64,000 nucleotides of DNA from Pseudomonas sp. A34-9. Its GTDB lineage: Bacteria; Pseudomonadota; Gammaproteobacteria; Pseudomonadales; Pseudomonadaceae. Under the pieces are notes generated by a model. The model did no database searches and was not told where the DNA came from. It was given only the letters and a program-made list of their open reading frames with translations. The stretch is taken from positions 3,808,501 through 3,872,500 of the forward strand of contig NZ_CP119967.1 of the NCBI RefSeq assembly GCF_029543085.1, in the 5' to 3' direction. The position numbers were made by a program, and so were the translations under genes. Positions 28,201 to 37,000 of the stretch are shown in pieces (positions within the stretch are counted from its first letter, which is position 1; each line of letters starts with the position of its first letter).

Positions 28201-31043
28201 TACTCGATCGTACCGTCGGCGCGCCAGCGGGCGAGGTCGCCGGTGCGGTACATGCGCGGGTTCGGCAAGGAGCTGAACGGATCGTGAAGGAAGCGCTCGG
28301 CGCTCAGATCGGCGCGGTGCAAATAACCGCGCGCCACCCCGGCGCCGCCGACATACAACTCGCCCATGACGCCAATCGGCACCGGACGCTGCTGTTCATC
28401 GAGCAGGTACACCGTGGCGTTGGTCACCGGTTTACCGATGTGCAAGGCGTCGCCCGCCTCGATACGCCCAGAGGTCGCGACCACGGTGGCTTCGGTCGGG
28501 CCGTAGTTGTTGATCACCTCGAATTGCTGGTTGCGGCTGAACTGGCGCAAGCGGTCGCCACCGATCAGCAGTGTGCGCAAGGTCGGGTGCTCGAGGTTTT
28601 GGCTGAAGGCATATTCGGCCACGGGTGTCGGCAGGAAACTCACGTCCAGTGGCTGCGCGCGCCACCAGTCGAGCAGCGCATCGATGTCCTCGCTGCCGTC
28701 GTGAGTCGGTGCCAGGTGCAGGGTCGCGCCGGCACACAACGCCGGCCAGACCTCCCACGCCATGGCGTCGAAACCGAACCCGGCAAGGCTTGAGGTGTGG
28801 CGGCCGGCGCACAGGTCGAACGCGCTGCAGTGCCAGTCGACCAGATTCGACAAGGTGCGGTGTTCGACCATCACGCCTTTGGGCAGGCCGGTGGAACCGG
28901 AGGTGTAGATCACGTAGGCCAGATGCGCGGCGCTCAAGCCTGCTACCTGCGGGTCAAGGGTCTCGCTGAGCGGCCAGGTCAGCGGGTCGAGATCGATCAC
29001 CGGCACGTCCAGCGCCGGCAAGCGCTCACGCAGATTATTCTGGGTGAGTACGGCCACGGGGGCGCTGTCGCTGAGCAAGTAGTGCAGACGCTCGGCCGGG
29101 TGCGCCGGGTCGACCGGTACATAACCGGCGCCCGCCTTCAAAATGGCGACCAGCCCGACCAGGGTGTCGAGGCCACGCCGGGCGACGATGGCGACGCGAT
29201 CGTCAGGCTTCACCCCCAGCGCAATCAAATGATGGGCCAAGGCGTTGGCATGCCGGTTGAGCCCGGCATAACTCAGTTGCTCACCGAGGTATTGCGCGGC
29301 CACGGCTTCGGGCCGCTGCGCCACTTGCGCCTCGAAGCGCTGGGCAATGGTCAGCGTCGCCGGGAAGTCGGCGTGACTGGCATTGAACGTCAGCAACACC
29401 TGCTCGCGCTCTGCCGCCGGCAGCATCGGCAATTGGTTGAGCGCGGTATCGGGCGCCTGCTCCAGCGCCAACACCAAACTATCGAGGGCGCAATGCAAGT
29501 AATCGCAGATGCGCTGTGGATCGACCTCGGTGGTGGCCAGCAATGTCAGGCTGAACGCCTCGCCGAAATCATCGACGCTCAGGGTCAGCGGATAGTTGGT
29601 GCGTTCTTCGGAGCTGAGGGTACTGATGCCTTCCCAGGCGGCCAGGGTCTCGGCACTCGCCGTCGCCGCAGTGTGGCTGTGTCGGTAGTTGAGCAAGGCA
29701 CTGAACAACGGCGTCGGTGCGACTACGCCGCTGCAACGTTGGGCCAACGCCAGCGGCGCATGTTCGTGACGCATCAACGTGGTCAGACCTTTGTGCGTCG
29801 CCTCCACCGCCGCACGCACGCCCTGCGCATCGACATCGACCCGCAGCGGCAAGGTGTTGATGAAAATCCCCAGCGCCCGTTCGGTGGCTTCGGCGCCCTG
29901 CATGCGCCCCATCAGCACCGTACCGAAGACCACATTCTGCTTGCCGGTGAGCACGGCCAGTACCTGCGCCCAGCCCAGATGAAACAGGCTCGCGGCACTC
30001 ACGCCAAGTTGCCGCGCCTGTGTGCGCAGACGCTGACCGAGCAGCGCATTGACCGGCAGGCTCAGCTCGGCGATGCCGAGGCCGTCGCCCTGCACATCCT
30101 GCAAACCGTAGGGCAGCGTCGGCTCGGCAATGTCACCGAGCATCTCGCGGAAAAACTCCTCGTGCTCGGCTTCGCTGATGCCCAGCCGCGCTTGTGCGAC
30201 GTAATTGCGAAACGGCACCGGTCGACCGAGCGCTTGATCCTGGCCGGTGAGGCAGGCGAGCAGTTCGTGACGCACGACGTCCAGCGCCGAGTGGTCCAGT
30301 GCCATGTGATGGAACAGCAACGTCGCGACCACCCGCTGACCGGCCTCATCCCACGCGTAGGCCAGACGCATCATCGGTGCGCACCGTACGTCCAGACGAA
30401 AATGCCGCGCATCGAAACGCTCGTGCAACAGGCTCAACACATCGTTTTCGCTGTCGTGCACCACGACTTCTTCCATCGGCAGTTGCGCTTGACGCCAGAC
30501 CATTTGCAGCGGCACGTCCAGCCCTTCCCAATGCACCGCTGTGCGCAGGATGTCGTGGCGATCAATAACCTTTTGCAACGCCTGAGCGAACGCGTGCAGA
30601 CGCTCACGGCTGCTGAACGCAAAGTACGATTGCATGACGTACGGATCGCCCTGCTCGTTGCTCGCATGGTGGTAAAGGATGCCTTCCTGCAACGGCGCCA
30701 GGGGATAGATGTCCTGCACATTGGCGGCGCCGCCCGGTACGTCGGCGATCAAACGGTCAAGGGTCGGCTGATCCACCTCGGCCAGGGTCACCATCGCTGG
30801 CGTGATGTGCGTGCAGCCGGGAAGAATGCCGTTGGCCGGAACATCGATCTGGCCAACGCGGCTGGCCGAGTATTGCCCGGACTTGATCAGTTCGATCAGC
30901 GCCGGCTTGTGTTCGCGCAGCGCCGCCAGCAATGCCGGATCGCTCAACGCCTGCTTGTTGCCATTGACGCGTAATTGCTCATCGGTCACGGCCAGCTGAA
31001 TGTCTTTTGTCTTCAGGGTTGCCAACAGTTCGAGCACATTCAC
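13209..31043 (-). CDS. lipopeptide NRPS C: modules 7-11 (Leu, Ser, Leu, Ile, Asp) plus tandem thioesterases
   Basis: Final synthetase of the lipopeptide line, 5944 aa. It starts at GTG 31043, overlapping the NRPS B stop (GTGA). An N-terminal TubC-like docking segment (residues 1-55) is followed by five C-A-T modules. Carrier serines are at residues 1099, 2153, 3225, 4276 and 5329; A-domain TSGSTG cores are near 717, 1764, 2843, 3886 and 4940. Codes read by alignment to GrsA: DAWFLGNVV (Leu7), DVWHMSLVD (Ser8), DAWFLGNVV (Leu9), DAMFLGCTY (Ile10), DSWKLGVVD (Asp11), each with the invariant Lys assumed. C domains 7 and 9 are dual epimerization/condensation type (HHxxxxxGD: HHASNEQGD, HHLAAGQGD). 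C domains 8, 10 and 11 are LCL type (FAQQRLWFLAQM, HHIxxDGWS). Two thioesterases close the protein (GWSFGG, Ser5456; GHSFGG, Ser5748), each with downstream Asp and His, for cyclising release and probably proofreading. Confidence 0.97.
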   Translation of the reverse strand: MNVLELLATLKTKDIQLAVTDEQLRVNGNKQALSDPALLAALREHKPALIELIKSGQYSASRVGQIDVPANGILPGCTHITPAMVTLAEVDQPTLDRLIADVPGGAANVQDIYPLAPLQEGILYHHASNEQGDPYVMQSYFAFSSRERLHAFAQALQKVIDRHDILRTAVHWEGLDVPLQMVWRQAQLPMEEVVVHDSENDVLSLLHERFDARHFRLDVRCAPMMRLAYAWDEAGQRVVATLLFHHMALDHSALDVVRHELLACLTGQDQALGRPVPFRNYVAQARLGISEAEHEEFFREMLGDIAEPTLPYGLQDVQGDGLGIAELSLPVNALLGQRLRTQARQLGVSAASLFHLGWAQVLAVLTGKQNVVFGTVLMGRMQGAEATERALGIFINTLPLRVDVDAQGVRAAVEATHKGLTTLMRHEHAPLALAQRCSGVVAPTPLFSALLNYRHSHTAATASAETLAAWEGISTLSSEERTNYPLTLSVDDFGEAFSLTLLATTEVDPQRICDYLHCALDSLVLALEQAPDTALNQLPMLPAAEREQVLLTFNASHADFPATLTIAQRFEAQVAQRPEAVAAQYLGEQLSYAGLNRHANALAHHLIALGVKPDDRVAIVARRGLDTLVGLVAILKAGAGYVPVDPAHPAERLHYLLSDSAPVAVLTQNNLRERLPALDVPVIDLDPLTWPLSETLDPQVAGLSAAHLAYVIYTSGSTGLPKGVMVEHRTLSNLVDWHCSAFDLCAGRHTSSLAGFGFDAMAWEVWPALCAGATLHLAPTHDGSEDIDALLDWWRAQPLDVSFLPTPVAEYAFSQNLEHPTLRTLLIGGDRLRQFSRNQQFEVINNYGPTEATVVATSGRIEAGDALHIGKPVTNATVYLLDEQQRPVPIGVMGELYVGGAGVARGYLHRADLSAERFLHDPFSSLPNPRMYRTGDLARWRADGTIEYLGRNDDQVKIRGVRIELGEIETRLNQLPGIQEAVLLAREDEPGQPRLVAYFTEQSQVEPLAVAELRAHLLTQLPDYMVPVAFVRLAALPLTANGKVDRKALPKPERAALFTREYEAPHNELESALAQIWAQVLQVERVGRQDHFFELGGHSLLAMRMVSQVRQRLGVELALGDLFANAELAAVAEAVAQAGRSTQPEIVAVARDGALPLSFAQQRLWFLAQMEGANTAYNIPIGLRLRGQLNEPALQQALARIVARHETLRSRFAQFNDQAQVLIAPVDSGLLLRVEDLRQHPQPDETLQALIQGEASGPFDLQDDALIRGRLVRLADDHHVLLLTLHHIISDGWSMGVLTRELMALYQAFSHGQPDPLPPLALQYTDYAVWQRRWLSGEVLQRQSEYWQQTLAGAPALLMLPTDRARPAQQDYAGSSVDVVLDERLSAGLRALGQRHGVTLYMTLMSAWAMLLSRLSGQSEVVIGSPVANRTRAEIEGLIGMFVNTLALRIDTSGELSSEALLARVKALTLQAQAHQDLPFEQVVEIIRPPRSLAHSPVFQTLLSWDGLQGPALALGDLTLEGVAEPSHFAKFDVSLNLAESNGVIRGSLEYATALFDEATVLRFAGYFERLLQAMVANDQTVLEHAPLLAEDEQQRLLNDFNATAVDYNLEQTLHGLFEAQVARTPQAPAVVAGEQRLTYAELDAKASQLARHLRGLGVQADSRVAICVERGLDMVVGLLAILKAGGGYVPLDPTYPLERLAYMLDDSAPLAVLVQGSTGGLLGDVTVPLINLDQAHWQSLPSDPLSTAELTPQHTAYVIYTSGSTGQPKGVINEHTAVVNRLLWMQDAYPLTAADTVLQKTPFSFDVSVWEFFWPLMTGARLVMAQPGGHKDPLYLSEIIEQERITTLHFVPSMLDVFLAHGDTRRCSELRQVMCSGEALPGSLVRRFKRQLPGSELHNLYGPTEAAVDVTAWNCAGPLEQTADNTPIGKPIANTRMYILDGQQQPVPQGVVGELYIGGVQVARGYLNRPELSAERFLNDPFQANGRMYRTGDVARYLADGNIEYLGRNDDQVKIRGLRIELGEIQARLTQIEGVQEAVVLAREDVPGDKRLVAYYTGERSDIETLRSHLLEHLPDYMVPAVFVHLDGLPLSANGKLERKALPAPDLAALAAREYEAPVGEVEILLAALWAELLNVERVGRHDHFFELGGHSLLAVNLLAKMRRAGLSADIRVLFNQPTLAALAAAAGGEPQAEVPANRITPDCTRITPELLPLVTLDQATLDRIVASIPGGTANVQDIYPLAPLQTGILFHHLAAGQGDPYVLQAQFAFADEQRLNAFTEALQKVIQRHDILRTSLFWEGLADPVQVVWRQASLFCEGIALEDVNGDALAQLRARFDAGRYRMAVNQAPLMRVVHAWDAVNQRVVALLLFHHLVMDHVALEVLQHEMQAFLSGQPQRLPESVPYRHYVAQTLAGMSDEQHESFFRDMLGDVDEPTLPYGQAPAQEGLAEQARLTLDLGLSRDIRQQARRLGVSAASLMHLAWAQVLGQLSGRDAVVFGTVLLGRLQGGEGSERALGVFINTLPLCIELNAHSVKGAALATHERLSQLLAHEHAQLAQVQQCSAMPSGTPLFSTLLNYRHSAPAGPVSAEVQTAWQGMQLLEAEEHTNYRLTLSVDDLGEGFSLKVLAGAGIDAQRICGYMQAALCVLLDTLEHTPHVGFDRLSILPVHEREQLLAGFNATKADYPRGLTIAQRFEAQVAARPQAVAALFAAQPLTYLQLNRQANALAHHLIAIGVKADDRVAIVARRGLDTLVGLVAILKAGAGYVPVDPAHPAERISYLLSDSAPVAVLTQSDLHERLPQLSVPVIDVDLCAWPAQAQHNPAVPGLTAAHLAYVIYTSGSTGLPKGVMVEHQTLSNLVDWHCEAFDLRAGSHTSSLAGFGFDAMAWEVWPALCAGATLHLAPTHDGVEDIDGLLDWWRAQPLDVSFLPTPVAEYALNQNLDHPTLRTLLIGGDRLRQFSREQRFAVINNYGPTEATVVATSGRIEVGAALHIGKPVANAAVYVLDEQQRPVPMGVMGELYVGGAGVARGYLNRADLTAERFLRDPFSTTANARMYRTGDLARWREDGTLDYLGRNDDQVKIRGMRIELGEIETRLNQLPGVKEAVLLAREDEPGQPRLVAYFTEQVEAEPLVVGELRAQLLTQLPDYMVPAAFVRLEALPLTANGKVDRKALPKPDLVALPTREYVAPQGEQEIALAQIWAEVLQVGQVGRHDHFFELGGHSLLAMRMVSLIRQRLGVELALSDLFADAQLSAVAEVLNRAGRSTLADILPAPRDQALPMSFAQQRLWFLAQMTGGNSAYNIPVGLRLRGLLDVDALQSALARIIARHETLRSRFIRLDDTAQVSIAPVDSGLLLRVDDLRQQPHAEHTLQVLMAQEASTAFDLQNDSLIRGRLVRLADDHHVLLLTVHHIVADGWSMGVLTRELMALYQAFSQGQPDPLPALTLQYGDYAVWQRRWLSGEVLQRQSEYWQQTLDGAPALLTLPTDRPRPAQQDYTGGNVEVLLDQRLSAGLKALSQRHGVTLFMTMTSAWALLMSRLSGQTDVVIGSPVANRTRAEIEGLIGMFVNTLALRIDTSGEPSVETLLARVKARTLEAQAHQDLPFEQVVEITRPARSLAHSPLFQTTLSWDSHIGPQLALGELTLEAVAGADEVAKFDLTLTLGEVNGVIRGSLNYATALFDESTVRRFVGYFQRLLQAMVSDDRAVLEHVPLLAAEERQRLLVEFNATARDYPQTLTVHGIFQQQAAAHPKAVAAVHGAQSLSYFELNAQANRLAHHLIGQGVQPGDHVAILLPRSLELLVAQLAIAKCAAAYVPLDIHAPSERQAFMVEDCRAAALLTLSGEVIDYAAPRIDLDRLKLSDQPTHNPNLVQSSEALAYIMYTSGSTGTPKGVMVPHRGIGRLVLNNGYADFNAQDRVVFASNPAFDASTMDIWGPLLNGGRVVIIDHQTLLDPNAFGRELSSTGATILFVTTALFNQYVQLIPQALKGLRILLCGGERGDPAAFRTLLAAAPALRVVHCYGPTETTTYATTFEVQEVAENAESVPIGGPISNTQVYVLDAHQQPLPMGVTGELYIGGQGVALGYLNRADLTAEKFLCDPFSDKPGALLYRTGDLARWLAPGQLDCIGRNDDQVKIRGFRIELGEIENRLLNCAGIKEAVVLARRDAQEATRLVAYYTAHEGQLDSSELHAQLSARLPEYMVPTAWVQLEALPLNNNGKIDRKALPAPTQAAMLSRVYVAPATALEENLARIWAGLLQVEQVGRHDNFFELGGHSLLAMRMLSQVRQQLDVELTLAELFANPELAAVAQVLSQAARSTLPEILPAPRDQALPLSFAQQRLWFLAQMDGGNTAYNIPLGLRLRGRLDEDALQRALARIVERHETLRSRFTQIDEQAQVLIVPAEAALLLQVEDLRQHPQADNALRGLIEEQAGAPFNLARDSLIRGRLVRLADDHHVLLLTLHHIISDGWSMGVLTRELAALYQAFSHDQQDPLPALTLQYSDYAVWQRRWLSGEVLQRQSDYWQQTLAGAPALLSLPTDRPRPAQQNFAGSHVEVVLGAPLSRGLKALCQRRAVTPYMVILSAWAMLLSRLSGQTDVVVGSPVANRTRAEIEGLIGMFVNTLALRIDTSGALSGEALLARVKAQTLAAQAHQDLPFEHVVEICKPLRSLAHSALFQTMLSWDNNDGPSLQLGDLTLEGVAGESPFVKFDLSLSLGDSADGVRGSLRYATALFDESTVRRFVGYFQRLLAALVSDEHTLLEQVPLLAQDERQRLLSDFNASDVDCALEQPLHRLFEAQVRVKPEAIAVQSEDGCLTYRELNARANQLAHHLREQGVQPDSRVAICVERGLDLVVGLLGILKAGGAYVPLDPGYPAERLAYMLKDSAPVAVLVQAATRSLFAVPATTLIDLDQGHWQQLPDHDPQVPGLSAANLAYMIYTSGSTGLPKGVMIEHRSACNMVHWGSQISAPTEHGALLQKAPFSFDSSVWEIFWPLCSGLRLVLARPDGNRDSAYVVQAIREHQVTVVKFVPALLQDFIEQVDVSQCTSLTDVLNGGGELSAALARQVRDRLPWVRLHNVYGPTETTVDSTGWTLEPDQPVPHNVVPIGKALSNTRLYVLDAYDQPVPQGVSGQLHIGGVGVARGYHGLPEMQAERFIDSPFVTGDRLYRTGDLARYNNDGDLEFLGRNDFQIKLRGLRLEPGEIEARLIEHPALREAVVMVRDERLVAWYTLRAGIETPNLEVLRAHVLERLPEYMVPGAYVLLDALPLTPNDKVDRKALPEPGADAVINRPYAAPQGEVETAMARIWADVLGVEQVGRHDNFFELGGHSLLAVRLVNLLQRGGMQVSLAELFQHPSIESTAALLARDDIAGLPEGLVVVRAGDIGTPLFLVHEFSGRDVYFPTLAQHIGGEFAIYGLPGVPLGQPQLRTIECMATRMAGIIRTVQPQGPYRLAGWSFGGVLAHEVAQQLLGQDQPVDFIGMLDSYAPNSLAQDKAMWSGKDLDKRQLLGHCRGRSLMLGAEGAAALAAVQALEAEIERLDFHALFQRCQDQQLTDPELATVSAADAWHYFDREAAHRLALAHYRVSPASQTIHLFRAQALMDGQSVPSPTRGWEERFDSRLLQCIDIPGDHRSMMKTPHIQALGQAITQALEAVVTPVTAVYQPLLTIQSGQLGHAPIFCVPGAGDSVTGFIHLTEAIGPEWPIIGLQPRGLDGSSVPHSQVEAAAAFYLQAIAQAYPQGPVHLIGHSFGGWVAHAMAAQLQAVGREVASLTLIDSEAPGGNGTAGKPYTGTAALERLIDTLQLSSGKSLEIDPQVFADADDATQMRLLHAGMVHAGVLSERAAADAMHGPVRTFATALRTVYQPALAYTGPVRLALVDDPTLDAWGNQREQAAMVEGWQRQVADLAVWYGPGNHFTILKAPNVFSLAAWWHDGLKVPAGQVLS

Positions 31044-34000
31044 AGGACGATCTCCATTCTTTCCGTAATTGCGGCGTAGCCGGCCAGGGTCGGCTGTTCG
31101 AACAGCGCCCTGACATCGGCTTCCATGCCTTCCTGACGTAACCGGCCGATGAGGCTGACCGCCAGTAATGAGTGACCACCCAACTCAAAGAAGTGGTCGT
31201 GGCGCCCTACCCGTTCGACATTGAGCAGTTCGGCCCAGAGCCGTGCGAGGGTGATTTCGACGTCGCCGACCGGGGCTTCGTATTCGCGTGTTTTCAGCGA
31301 TTGCTGATCCGGCGCCGGCAGTGCCTTACGGTCGAGTTTGCCGTTGGGGCTCAGCGGCAAAGCGTCGAGATGCACGAACACGGCGGGCACCATGTAGTCC
31401 GGCAAGTGTTCGAGCAAATGCCTGCGCAGCAGGTCGATTTCCAGGCGCTCGCCGGTGTAATACGCGACCAGACGCTTGTCGCCGGCCACCTCTTCGCGGG
31501 CGACTACCACGGCTTCCTGCACACCTTCGATCTGAGCCAGGCGTGCCTGAATTTCGCCCAGTTCAATACGCAGACCGCGGATTTTCACCTGATCGTCGTT
31601 ACGGCCCAGGTACTCGATGTTGCCGTCCGGCCGATACCGCGCGACGTCACCGGTGCGGTACATGCGCCCGCCAGGCTGGAACGGATCGTTGAGGAAGCGC
31701 TCGGCACTCAGCTCAGGTCGGTTCAGATAACCGCGCGCCACCTGCACGCCAGCGATGTACAACTCGCCGATCACGCCTTGTGGCACCGGCTGTTGTTGCG
31801 CATCGAGGATGTACATCCGGGTGTTGGCGATCGGTTTGCCGATTGGCGTGTTGTCCGGCGTCTGCTCGATGGAGCCGGCGCAATCCCACGCGGTGACGTC
31901 GACGGCCGCTTCGGTCGGGCCATACAGGTTGTGCAAAGCGCTGCCCGGCAGTTGCAGTTTGAAGCGCCGCACCAGACTGCCCGGCAACGCCTCGCCGCTG
32001 CACATGACCTGACGCAAGCCGTCGCAGCGTGTGATGTCACTGTTGGCGAGAAACACATCGAGCATCGACGGCACAAAGTGCAACGTGGTGATGCGTTCGG
32101 CCTCGATGACGTCCGTGAGGTATTGCGGATCCTTGTGCCCGCCGGGTCGCGCCATGACCAGTCGCGCACCGGTCATCAGCGGCCAGAAAAACTCCCACAC
32201 CGAGACGTCGAAGCTGAATGGGGTTTTCTGCAATACCGAATCGGCAGCGCTCAGGCGATAGGCGTCTTGCATCCACAGCAAGCGGTTGACCACAGCGGCA
32301 TGCTCGTTGACCACGCCTTTGGGCTGGCCGGTCGAGCCGGAGGTGTAGATCACGTACGCGCTGTGCCGGGGCGTCAGCGCCGGCACTTGCGGATTATCGG
32401 CAGACCAGGATTGCCAAGTGTTCTGGTCGAGATCGACCAGCGGTGTCGTGATGTCCCCCAGCACCGTGCGGGTCGCCCCGTGCACCAGCACCACGGCCGG
32501 GGCGCTGTCCTCGAGCATGTAAGCGAGGCGCTCCGGCGGATAGGCCGGGTCGAGCGGCACATAAGCGGCGCCGGCCTTGTTGATCGCCAGCAGGCCGATG
32601 ACCATTTCCAGGCTGCGTTCGACGCAGATCGCCACCCGTGAATCCACCTGCACACCGAGGCTGATCAAGTGCCGGGCCAAGCGGTTGGCGCGCTCGTTCA
32701 ACTGCGTGTAGCTCAATGCCTGCTCGCCGGCGAAGACGGCCACAGCGTCTGGCGTACACCGCACCTGCGCTTCGAACAAGCCGTGCAGGGTCTGCTGCAG
32801 GTCGTACTCGACGTCGGTGTCGTTGAGGCCGAACACCAACGCCTGTCGCTCCTCGGCTGGCAACACCGCCAGACGATTCAACGGTTGCTGTGGTGTCTGC
32901 TCCAATGCCTCAGCCAGCGCAACCAGCGCGTTCTGCATGAACTGGCCGATGCGTGCTGCGCCGATGCGCGACGGGGTCATCACCGTCAGTTGGAAGCCAC
33001 TGCCCAGATCGTCGACGTTGAGGGTCAACGGGTAATTGGTGCGCTCCTCGCCGGCCAGGGATTCGATGCCCTGCCAGGATTCACGCTTGATATCTTGCTG
33101 GGCCTCACTGTCGCTGTGCCGGTAGTTGAGCATCGCGCTGAACAACGGCGACGGCGCCGCGACACCGCTGCAACGCTGGGCCAGCGCCAGCGAAGCATGT
33201 TCGTGCGCCAACAGCGCACTTAGCCGCGCATGGGTCGCCTTGACCCCGGCGCGCACGCTGCTTTCGTCAACATCCACGCGCAATGGCAAGGTGTTGATGA
33301 ACATGCCCAACCCGCGATCCGCGCCCGCCCCGCCCTGCATGCGGCCAAGCAGCACCGTGCCGAAAACCACCCGTTCCTGGCCGGACGTTGCTGCCAGCAC
33401 CCGCGCCCAGGCGAGATGGAACAGACTGGCGACGCTGACACCGAGCAATCGCGCCTGACTGCGCAGGCGCTGCGCCACCACGGCGGGCAGCGGCTGGCAG
33501 ACCTCCTCGATGTCATTACCGTCGCCCTGCACATCCTGCAGGCCGAACGGCAGTGTCGGTTCGTCGATGTCGCCGAGCATCTCGCGGAAGAAAGCTTCGT
33601 GCTCTTGGTCGCTGACACCAAGACGAGTCTGCGCCACATAATTGCGGTACGGCACAGCGGCCACCGGCAATCGTTCATCGCCGCGCAAAATGGCCTGCAT
33701 TTCTTCGCTCACCACTGCCAGTGCGGTGTGGTCCATGGCGATGTGGTGGAACAACAGCATGGCAACCACGCGCTGCTGGTCCGGATCGAGGGCATACACC
33801 AGACGCAGCAGCGGTGCCTGATCCAGGTCCATTCGCCAGTGCCGCGCATCGAAGCGCGCACGCAACTGATCGATGGCTTCACCCTGCGCAGGCTCCAGCG
33901 CCACGACCTGTATCGGCAACTGCGCGCGACGCCAGACCACCTGCACCGGTGCCGCGAGCCCTTGCCAGGCGATGGACGTGCGCAAGATGTCGTGGCGCGT

Positions 34001-37000
34001 CATGACCTGACGCAGCGCCGCCGCGAACGCTTGAAAACGTTCAATACTGTCGAACGCCAGACACGATTGCAGCAGGTACGGATCGCCCTTCGCCGCGCTA
34101 AGGTGGTGATACAAAATCCCTTCCTGCAACGGCGCCAGCGGATAAATATCCTGCACGTTGGCCGCGCCACCCGGCACCGTGGCGACGATGCGCTCGATGC
34201 CGGCCTGATCCAGCTGCACCAGCGGCAGCATGTCCGGGGTGATGTGCGTGCAATCGGCCGCAATCAGGTTGTCCGGCACTGCAACCTCACGACCGCTGCC
34301 CACCGCCGCAGCGAGTGCGGCCAACGTCGGCTGGCTGAACAGCACACGCACATCGGTGCTCAGATCGACCTGACGCATGCGTTCGATCAGCGTCACCGCC
34401 AGCAATGAATGCCCACCCAGTTCGAAGAAGTTGTCGTGACGGCCGACCTGTTCAACGTTCAAGACGTCAGACCAGATCTGCGCCAGCGCGATTTCCACGG
34501 TGCCTTGCGGTGCGGCATATTCGCGGCTCAGCCACGCCGTTTGATCCGGCTCCGGCAACGCCTTGCGGTCGAGTTTGCCGTTGGCAGTCAGCGGCAGAGC
34601 TTGCAGGCGCACGTAGGCGGCAGGCACCAGGGCTTGCGGCAACTGCGCTTGCAGATGACGGCGCAAGTCCTCGATGTCGACGTTCAGGCGTTCGGTAAAC
34701 CACGCCAGCAACTGGCCGTCGCGAACCAGCACCACGCAATCCTGCACGGCCTCGTGACCGCTCAGCGCCGCTTCGATTTCCCCCAGTTCGATGCGCACGC
34801 CGCGCAGTTTGACCTGATCATCGTTGCGCCCCAGGTATTCGATGCTGCCGTCAGCGAGCCAGCGTGCGAGGTCACCGGTGCGGTACATGCGCGCCTGCGG
34901 TTCGTCGCTGAACGGGTCGTCGAGGAAACGTTCGGCAGTCAGCTCGGGGCGATGCAGATAACCGCGCGCCACACCGGCACCGCCGACATACAATTCGCCA
35001 GCGACGCCGACCGGTACGGGTCGTTGCTGATCGTCGAGCAGGTAAATCTTCGCGTTGGCCATCGGCCGGCCGATGTGCAGCACCTGCCCGGCCTCGACCG
35101 CGCCGGAGGTGGCAACCACCGTGGCTTCGGTCGGGCCATAGTTATTGATCACCGCGAAAGTCTGCTCGCGGGGGAACTGGCGCAATTTGTCGCCACCGAT
35201 CAACAGCGTGCGCAAGGTCGGGTGCCCGAGGTCGCGACTGAACGCATATTCGGCCACCGGCGTCGGCAGGAAGCTCACCTGCAACGGCTGCGCGCGCCAC
35301 CATTGCAGCAATTCGTCGAGGTGCTCGTTGCGCACCGATTCCGGTGGCAGGTGCAGGGTCGCGCCGACGCACAGCGCCGGCCAGACCTCCCATGCCATGG
35401 CATCGAAACCGCAGCCGGCGACGCTCGACGTGTGGCTGCCGGCGCGCAGGTCAAAGGCCTCGCAGTGCCAGTGCACAAGGTTCTCCAGCGTCGCGTGTTC
35501 GACCATCACGCCTTTCGGCTGGCCGGTGGAGCCGGAGGTGTAGATCACATAGGCCAGATGCGCCGGGGTCAGCGCCGACAGTTGCGGATTGCTGTCGGAC
35601 AGCTGTTGCCAGGTGGGATTGTCCAGATCAATCAGCGGCACAGCGCCGAGCAAATCAGCCGTCGCAGCCTGCGCCAGCACCGCCATCGGCGCGCTGTCCT
35701 GCAACAGATAAGCGATGCGTTCTGCCGGGTATGCCGGATCGACCGGCACATAACCGGCGCCAGCCTTGAGGATCGCCAGTATCGCGACGAGCATGTCCGG
35801 GCTGCGGCGCAGGCACACGGCGATGCGGTCATCGGGCTGCACGCCGAGCCCGAGCAAGTGATGGGCCAGGCGATTGGCGCGCTGATTGAGCTGAGCGTAG
35901 GTCAACTGCTGCGCGGCCTGAATCACCGCCAGCGCATCCGGCTGCTGCTCGGCTTGAGCCTCGACCAAGCGGTGAATCGTTGCGCCACGCGGATAGGCCG
36001 CCGAATGCGGGTTGAAGCCGACCAGCAAGTGCTCGTAATCCGCCACCGAAAGCACCGGCAACCGGTTGAGCGGACGTTGCGGTGCCTGTTCCAGCGCCGT
36101 CACCAGATGTTCGAGCGCGGTGTGCATGTAACTGCAGAGGCGCTGTGCACCGATCTCGGCGAGCGCCAGCACGTTCAGGGCAAAACCTTCGCCCAGATCA
36201 TCCACCGACAAGGTCAACGGATAATTGCTGCGCTCCTCGCCACCGAGCATGCGCACGCCCTGCCAGATCCCCTGGCCGTCGTGTGGCTGCTGTTCGGCGG
36301 CACTGTGTCGATAGTTGAGCAACGCGCTGAACAACGGCGCGGTACCGACCATGGCGCTGCACCGCTGGGCCAGCGCCAAGGAGGCGTGTTCGTGGCCGAG
36401 CAGCGCCGTCAGCCGCGCATGGGTGGTTTTCACCCCGGCGCGCACGCCTTCAGCGAGATCAACCCGCAGCGGCAAAGTATTGATGAACACCCCGAGGGTG
36501 CGGTCGGCACCCTCACCGCCCTGCATCCGCCCCATCAACACAGTGCCGAAGACCACCTCGCGGCGGCCGCAGACCACGCCCAGCACCTGCGCCCAGGCCA
36601 TGTGCATCAAGCTTGCCGGGCTGACGCCCAACTGCCTGGACTGTTCCCGCACACGCAGATTGAGCGCGGCATCCACCGGTTGCAGCGCTTCTTCGATGCC
36701 ACGCCCGTCGCCCTGCACATCCTGCAGACCGAAGGGCAAGGTCGGCTCGTCGATATCACCAAGCATCTCGCGGAAGAACGCTTCGTGCTCCTGCTCATCG
36801 GCGCCCAGGCGGGCCTGCGCCACGTAATTGCGGTAAGGCATCGGCGGCGTCAGCGTGTCGAGCTGATCGAACATCAACCCGTGCATTTCCCGACCGATCA
36901 CCTCCATGGCGGTGTGATCGAGAATCGAATGATGGAACAGCACGATGGCGACGACTTGCTGTTGCAACGGATCCTCGGCGTAGACCATGCGGATCAACGG